DNA of 17,836 nt from TMED69 sp964642505 (lineage in GTDB: Bacteria > Pseudomonadota > Gammaproteobacteria > Ga0077536): the NCBI GenBank assembly GCA_964642505.1, contig CAZXQY010000055.1, forward strand, positions 1 to 17,836, written 5' to 3'. Numbering within the stretch: position 1 is the first letter of the stretch; each line of letters begins with the position of its first letter. Under the pieces are notes generated by a model that ran no database searches, had not been told where the DNA came from, and saw only the letters and a list, made by a program, of their open reading frames with translations. The position numbers and the translations under genes were made by a program. Shown one piece after another: positions 13,541 through 17,836 of the stretch.

Positions 13541-13573
13541 TATCTTTATAAAGATAGAAGGACTGGAAGTTAA
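13541..13573 (-). promoter_or_regulatory. promoter of the Irr-like gene with overlapping 16-bp palindrome
   Basis: On the minus strand, TTAACT (13573-13568), a 17-bp spacer and TATAAA (13550-13545) form a promoter about 13-20 bp before the TTG start. TATCTTTATAAAGATA at 13541-13556 is a perfect 16-bp palindrome covering the -10. It is well placed for autorepression by the encoded regulator; the binding protein is inferred, not shown. It does not match the classic Fur box. Confidence 0.5.
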
Positions 13574-13615
13574 CCAATTAAATACACAAAAAGACCGATC
13601 GGCTTCATCTTAAAT

Positions 13616-14584
13616 CTAGACCGATACCGTCTCGCCATTCCCATTAGAGGCTAACTCTTTAGGCAAACTAAACACCACTTGTTCTTTTATACCTGGTACC
13701 TCATGGACATCGAGGCCGCCTCTGTCCCGCAATTTTTTTACCACTCGTTCTACCAAAACTTCTGGAGCCGAAGCCCCGGCGGTTACGCCCACGCTTTTCT
13801 TGTTCACCAACCATTCGTCTCTAATTTCCTTGGCATTATCAATCAAATAAGCGGGGATTCCTTGCTTCTCTGCGATTTCTCTTAGTCTAGTCGAGTTGGA
13901 ACTAGTTTGGGATCCTACCACTAGAATCAAATCGCATTCATGCAACAGGTGTTTCACAGCGTCCTGTCGATTCTGTGTTGCATAGCATATATCTTCTTTC
14001 TTAGGACCGACAATTTCTGGAAAGCGTTTCCTAAGAGCATCAATTACAACTGCCGTATCATCCATCGAAAGCGTAGTTTGGGTCACGAATGCCAAGAAGT
14101 TTGGATCTTTAACGATCAATTCGGATACATCATCTACCGACTCAATCAAATACATGCCGCCTTTTCCGACTTCGTGTCGCCTGTACTGACCCAGAGTACC
14201 CTCAACCTCTGGATGTCCAGCATGACCTATAAGAATACATTCTCTGCCCTCATCCTGATATCTACCGACTTCCATATGTACTTTCGTAACGAGGGGACAA
14301 ATGGCGTCGAAAATTCTTAGCTTTCGACGGGCTGCTTCCTCCCGCACAGCTTTCGCGACCCCGTGAGCACTAAAAATAACTGTAGCATCATCAGGAACTT
14401 CATTTAACTCATCCACAAAAACTGCCCCCTTTTGTCTCAAACCATCGACCACATACTTGTTATGAACTACCTCGTGTCTTACGTACACGGGTGCGCCAAA
14501 TAGCTCCAGCGCCCGTTCTACTATTCCTATAGCCCGATCGACACCCGCACAAAAGCCTCTGGGATTAGCTAAATGTATTTCCAT
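13616..14584 (-). CDS. ispH: 4-hydroxy-3-methylbut-2-enyl diphosphate reductase
   Basis: A [4Fe-4S] enzyme that makes IPP and DMAPP from HMBPP, the last step of the MEP isoprenoid pathway. Length is 322 residues, normal for IspH. The three cluster cysteines are Cys12 (PRGFCAG), Cys96 (AICP) and Cys200 (ICYATQNRQ), and the catalytic region HAGHPEVEGT (121-130) carries His124 and Glu126. The ATG at 14584 is preceded by a weak AAGAAGA. It is the last gene of the murJ-ribF-lspA-ispH group, 53 bp after lspA; fkpB, which normally lies between, is missing. An 8-bp palindrome CCGATCGG followed by TCTTTTT on the minus strand (13602-13587) lies downstream but is a poor hairpin. Confidence 0.97.
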   Translation of the reverse strand: MEIHLANPRGFCAGVDRAIGIVERALELFGAPVYVRHEVVHNKYVVDGLRQKGAVFVDELNEVPDDATVIFSAHGVAKAVREEAARRKLRIFDAICPLVTKVHMEVGRYQDEGRECILIGHAGHPEVEGTLGQYRRHEVGKGGMYLIESVDDVSELIVKDPNFLAFVTQTTLSMDDTAVVIDALRKRFPEIVGPKKEDICYATQNRQDAVKHLLHECDLILVVGSQTSSNSTRLREIAEKQGIPAYLIDNAKEIRDEWLVNKKSVGVTAGASAPEVLVERVVKKLRDRGGLDVHEVPGIKEQVVFSLPKELASNGNGETVSV

Positions 14585-14637
14585 ATATTCTTCTTAAAAC
14601 TAGTTTCGACCCTCAAAGTATAAGCCCAAAAAAATAA

Positions 14638-15153
14638 TTAAGCCCCAATCTCCGAGAAACTAAAGTGATAAGAGGCAGGTTTATATTTTAAGTACCCTAT
14701 AAGCAACGAAAAAACACCTACACAGATAGCAGAATCGGCTAAATTGAAGGTGGGCCAGACCCAACTTTCGTAATAGACAGTTATAAAATCTACAACAAAC
14801 CCGAAACGAAACCGGTCGATCAAATTGCCTGCCGCACCACCTAATATCAAGGCCAAAGGCATAAGATTCGAAATCGGTTCTTCCGATCTGACGAAAATCC
14901 AAATGGATATCGCCAAAATCGCAACACTAGAAATCGCAATCAAAAATACAATTTGCCACCCCGACTGTTGACTCAAAACTCCAAATGCGGCTCCTGAGTT
15001 ATAAACTAAATTGAATCGGAACCCTTCGAAAATATCGATCGTCTCTCCGTAATCTAAACTCGACTGAGCGTATTTCTTTGATAGCTGGTCCAAGAGAACC
15101 GTGATTACAACAACAAACAAACAAATAAAAATGTTTTTGGGAGATTTAGCCAT
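14638..15153 (-). CDS. lspA: lipoprotein signal peptidase (LspA)
   Basis: An aspartyl protease of the inner membrane that removes the signal peptide from diacylglyceryl-prolipoproteins. 171 residues with four hydrophobic segments (about 9-22, 68-88, 97-108, 141-156). Conserved motifs are LDQLSKK (21-27), VYNSGAAFG (50-58), GGAAGNLIDR (105-114), VVDFI with catalytic Asp122, and FNLADS with catalytic Asp140. The ATG at 15153 lies inside the end of ribF: the shared bases ATGGCTAA give an 8-nt overlap, so translation is probably coupled. It is followed by ispH. Confidence 0.97.
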   Translation of the reverse strand: MAKSPKNIFICLFVVVITVLLDQLSKKYAQSSLDYGETIDIFEGFRFNLVYNSGAAFGVLSQQSGWQIVFLIAISSVAILAISIWIFVRSEEPISNLMPLALILGGAAGNLIDRFRFGFVVDFITVYYESWVWPTFNLADSAICVGVFSLLIGYLKYKPASYHFSFSEIGA

Positions 15154-16075
15154 TTTTTAAAATTTCTTTAGCCACCAAACAATCCTTCTTGATCTGCTCA
15201 GCCATCCGTTCAAATGATTCGAAATTCATGTCATCTCTAATACGCTCCACAAATTCGACCCTGATAAGATTGCCGTAGCAATCAGCGTTGAAATCAAAAA
15301 GATGAACTTCCAAAACGAAACGCGGATCGTCGATTATGGGACGACTACCGATGTACGCCACAGCCCGCAGCTTCTTTCTAGCTAATCCTAGAACCCGAGC
15401 TGCAAATATTCCAGACAGAGGAGTCCGAAACTTTTCGAGGTTAATATTAGCCGTCGGAAACCCCCATTCTCTACCTCTTTTGTGCCCTTGAGCTACTCGA
15501 CCCTCGATAAAATAGGAGTGCCCAAGAATTCTTTCGGCTCCTCCGATATCTCCGTCTCTAAGACGATCTCGAACCAGAGTGCTAGAGACCCTCTCTCCTT
15601 CAACACTGAAAGCAGGTGCTCTTTCTAACGAAAACTTCCGACTCTCCGCTAGTTCGGATAACAAACTGTAATCACCATCCCGACCTTTACCAAAACGAAA
15701 ATCGTCTCCAACTACTAAGGCTTTCACCCCTAGTTTGCCTATTAAAATTTTGTCGACAAATTCTACTGCAGAATAAGCTGCTAAACGATCGTCAAATTTC
15801 AATACCAATAATTGATCGATTCCGCAGGATTCTAATAGCCTGATTTTTTCTCGAAGGCGTGTCAACCTGTTAGGCAAACCATCTTTAAGGAAAAATTCCG
15901 CAGGTTGCGGCTCAAATAAAATAACTGTAGTCGGCATTCTATATTGAGTAGCGAGACGACCCAGACGATCAATGAGATCCATATGCCCCAGATGAACTCC
16001 GTCGAAATTTCCGATCGTAGCGACACAACCGAAATGCTCAGCTCGGATGTTTATTTCATTACGAATCAGCCGCAT
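15146..16075 (-). CDS. ribF: bifunctional riboflavin kinase / FAD synthetase
   Basis: The product makes FMN and then FAD from riboflavin. 309 residues from ATG 16075, close to E. coli RibF (313) and with the same kind of N-terminus (MRLIR). The N-terminal adenylyltransferase domain has TIGNFDGVHLGH (20-31) and a later RVSSTLVR motif; the C-terminal kinase domain begins near GHKRGREWGFPTANI, with the PTAN motif. A longer frame starts at GTG 16144 but would overlap murJ by 32 nt and add a tail not seen in the family, so it is rejected. It begins 37 bp after murJ and overlaps lspA; ileS, which normally separates ribF and lspA, is absent. Confidence 0.96.
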   Translation of the reverse strand: MRLIRNEINIRAEHFGCVATIGNFDGVHLGHMDLIDRLGRLATQYRMPTTVILFEPQPAEFFLKDGLPNRLTRLREKIRLLESCGIDQLLVLKFDDRLAAYSAVEFVDKILIGKLGVKALVVGDDFRFGKGRDGDYSLLSELAESRKFSLERAPAFSVEGERVSSTLVRDRLRDGDIGGAERILGHSYFIEGRVAQGHKRGREWGFPTANINLEKFRTPLSGIFAARVLGLARKKLRAVAYIGSRPIIDDPRFVLEVHLFDFNADCYGNLIRVEFVERIRDDMNFESFERMAEQIKKDCLVAKEILKNG

Positions 16076-16112
16076 ATCAATTTCTGTACAATTTTCTTTG
16101 GTTCCGTCAACT

Positions 16113-17666
16113 TTATGTGTTCCCCGACATGAAAAAATCCCCACCTCTCATACCTAACGCGAATAGAACCGCGAAATAAACTGCCATTGCCGAAAGCACA
16201 TTGGTGATTAGATTAACGGTTCGATCCCACAAGGACCAGGCATGCCAGACCGAAGAAGGCTCAAAAAGCATAGCTAAGACCACTACCATGGCACAAGTCG
16301 AAAAAAATAATTGCGCAGAAAATAGCCCGTTTGCATCGACACGCAAAACCAGGCCCTGCTTCTTCAAGCCTAGCCACAACAACATTGCATTTAACCAAGC
16401 CGATAACGCCGTCGCCAAAGCTAACCCCACGTGTGCTAAAAAACCGACCAATAGCAAATTTAGGACTATATTGGTCAGCAACGCAATTACCCCGATTTTT
16501 ACAGGCGTTTTCATATCTTGCCGCGCAAAATATCCTGGGGCCAATATCTTGATTAATATAAAAGCCGGCAACCCAAGAGCATAAGCGGTCAGACTCCAAG
16601 CGCTTTGCCGCACGTCATAAGCAGACATTTCCCCGTAAGAAAACAATGTCGTTAAAATAGGAGAAGCGAGAACGGCGATCCCCGCACTGGCGGGAAGTGC
16701 TATCAACCAAGCCCATTTAATCGACCAGCGGACGGTCTTTCGAAATTCCTCCACCTGATTGGCAGTGGCTTGTTGCGAAAGGGTTGGTAAAATAGCTGTA
16801 GCCAAAGCAATGCCGAAAACGCCCAGGGGGAACTCTATTATTCTATCCGAATAATAGAGCCAGCTAATACTACCGGTAACTAGGAACGAAGCAATCACCG
16901 TGTCTACAATGAGATTTATTTGCGCTACTGACACTCCAAAGATGGCAGGAGCCATTAGTCTAAGTATCTTTCGAACCCCGGAGTGAGTTACATCTAATCC
17001 AATTCGCCAATCAATTTTTAATTTAGCAAATGCGGAATACTGGAATAAGAGCTGAGCCCCGCCTCCTATAAGAACGCCGATCGCCAAGCCTACGATAGGT
17101 TCTTCAAGTAAAGGAGATATAAAAATAGCTGCTATAATAAGACTGATATTTAACAGGGCCGGGGTAAAGGCTGGAACCGCAAATCGTCGATAGACATTCA
17201 AAACGCCGCCCAGAAGAGCTGCTAGGGAAACAAACGCCAGATAGGGAAAAGTAATCCTCAAAAGCGCAACAGACAGCTCAAATTTTTCCTCGTCGTCGAC
17301 AAATCCCGGCGCGAATAATAATATTAGTACGGGTGCTGCCAACACTCCTAGGGTCACAACGACAGCCAATCCCGATAGCAAAATTCCGTACGTCGCACCT
17401 ATTAAAGCACCGGGCTCATCAATTTTACCCACCTCCTTATACTCGGTAACAACTGGAACAAACGCTTGAGAGAAAGCGCCTTCGGCAAACAACCTTCGAA
17501 AAAAATTTGGGATTTTAAACGCTACGAAAAAAGCGTCGGAAGCCATAGAGGCACCAAACAACCGCGCTATTAATACGTCTCGAATTAGACCTAAGATCCG
17601 TGAAAAAAAGGTCATCAGACCAACCAAAGACGTGGCCCGTAATAGCGATCTCGGAATGAAAGACAT
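16113..17666 (-). CDS. murJ: lipid II flippase MurJ
   Basis: A polytopic MOP-superfamily inner-membrane protein that moves lipid II across the membrane for peptidoglycan synthesis. 517 residues with about 14 hydrophobic segments. The N-terminal text is typical: SLVGLMTFFSRILGLIRD near 13-30, FGASMASDAFFVAFKIPN near 37-54, then FRRLFAEGAFSQAFVP near 56-71, which contains the conserved central-cavity arginines. The start is ATG 17666; the ribosome binding site is weak. It diverges from rpsT across 134 bp and is followed by ribF at 37 bp, an order common in Gammaproteobacteria. Its own promoter is not clear by eye. Confidence 0.96.
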   Translation of the reverse strand: MSFIPRSLLRATSLVGLMTFFSRILGLIRDVLIARLFGASMASDAFFVAFKIPNFFRRLFAEGAFSQAFVPVVTEYKEVGKIDEPGALIGATYGILLSGLAVVVTLGVLAAPVLILLFAPGFVDDEEKFELSVALLRITFPYLAFVSLAALLGGVLNVYRRFAVPAFTPALLNISLIIAAIFISPLLEEPIVGLAIGVLIGGGAQLLFQYSAFAKLKIDWRIGLDVTHSGVRKILRLMAPAIFGVSVAQINLIVDTVIASFLVTGSISWLYYSDRIIEFPLGVFGIALATAILPTLSQQATANQVEEFRKTVRWSIKWAWLIALPASAGIAVLASPILTTLFSYGEMSAYDVRQSAWSLTAYALGLPAFILIKILAPGYFARQDMKTPVKIGVIALLTNIVLNLLLVGFLAHVGLALATALSAWLNAMLLWLGLKKQGLVLRVDANGLFSAQLFFSTCAMVVVLAMLFEPSSVWHAWSLWDRTVNLITNVLSAMAVYFAVLFALGMRGGDFFMSGNT

Positions 17667-17738
17667 AAGAAAACTTATTGTTTAATTAAAAATTTGGATA
17701 AAAAGCTCCAAAAAGAAGGCTCATGTTACTAAAGCCGG

Positions 17739-17767
17739 TTGACAATCCCTATCCAACCGCGCATATT
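17739..17767 (+). promoter_or_regulatory. rpsT promoter
   Basis: TTGACA (17739-17744), a 17-bp spacer and CATATT (17762-17767) form a good sigma70 promoter. Transcription would start near 17774, giving a short leader of about 27 nt before the rpsT start. Confidence 0.6.
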
Positions 17768-17800
17768 TACGCCGCTATTATAACTCATGGAGCAGAACAA

Positions 17801-17836
17801 TTGGCTAATTCTCCGCAGGCCCGTAAGCGCGCAAGG
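17801..17836 (+). CDS. rpsT: ribosomal protein bS20 (RpsT), 3' end outside window
   Basis: Only the first 12 codons are present. Read from TTG 17801, they encode M-A-N-S-P-Q-A-R-K-R-A-R, the conserved N-terminus of S20, a 16S rRNA-binding small-subunit protein. GGAG (17789-17792) lies eight bases before the TTG, which fixes the start; the ATG at 17787 is in another frame. E. coli rpsT also starts with UUG, a feature linked there to autoregulation of its translation. The divergent position next to murJ agrees with gammaproteobacterial gene order. The gene was too short for ordinary ORF calling. Confidence 0.88.
   Translation, partial: MANSPQARKRAR

Noticed and set aside
13587..13625. Possible intrinsic terminator after ispH (CCGATCGG then TCTTTTT on the minus strand) and direct repeat AGACCGAT at 13592 and 13618
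   Set aside because: The best stem is only about five base pairs with an 18-nt loop; the palindrome alone leaves no loop, so it is too weak to call.
16076..16144. Longer ribF start at GTG 16144
   Set aside because: It would overlap murJ by 32 nt and add a non-homologous extension; ATG 16075 gives the standard N-terminus.

Overview
The window looks like chromosomal housekeeping DNA from a free-living, moderately AT-rich proteobacterium, most likely a gammaproteobacterium. The strongest clue is the right end, where rpsT diverges from murJ-ribF-lspA-ispH, an order typical of Gammaproteobacteria. The left end (folE, yidD, cysS, hisI) and an Irr-like Fur-family regulator recall Alphaproteobacteria, so the lineage may be deep or atypical. 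A run of 10 Ns at 5736-5745 shows this is a draft or metagenome-derived assembly. I see no insertion sequence, phage gene, CRISPR array or rRNA.

Left part (1-6405): the 3' end of folE (GTP cyclohydrolase I) runs convergently into a cysS-yidD pair on the minus strand. hisI (plus) converges on gloB (minus), and gloB diverges from pyrC (class I dihydroorotase). A minus-strand gene of unknown function crosses the N gap, and a short plus-strand gene encodes a small secreted coiled-coil protein.

Middle part (6406-13056): a SthA-type pyridine nucleotide transhydrogenase diverges from a family IV alpha/beta hydrolase, with a good promoter between them. A co-directional minus-strand block follows, reading from right to left: tRNA-Thr(CGU), an NTF2-like protein, an EamA permease, a DUF1329 periplasmic protein, an IsdG-like heme-degrading monooxygenase, and a RecB-like PD-(D/E)XK nuclease. 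The last two overlap by ATGA.

Right part (13118-17836): an Irr/Fur-family regulator with a perfect 16-bp palindrome over its predicted -10, then ispH, lspA, ribF and murJ (all minus), and the first 12 codons of rpsT (plus, UUG start). ileS and fkpB, which normally lie inside this cluster, are absent, and ribF overlaps lspA by 8 nt.

The genes cover cofactors (folE, ribF), translation (cysS, tRNA-Thr, rpsT), nucleotide and histidine synthesis (pyrC, hisI), isoprenoid, lipoprotein and cell-wall steps (ispH, lspA, murJ, yidD), redox and methylglyoxal balance (sthA, gloB), and probably heme/iron handling. The least ordinary items are the heme-monooxygenase/nuclease overlap, the palindrome at the Irr-like gene, and several enzymes whose signature residues are substituted (HisI, SthA, PyrC).
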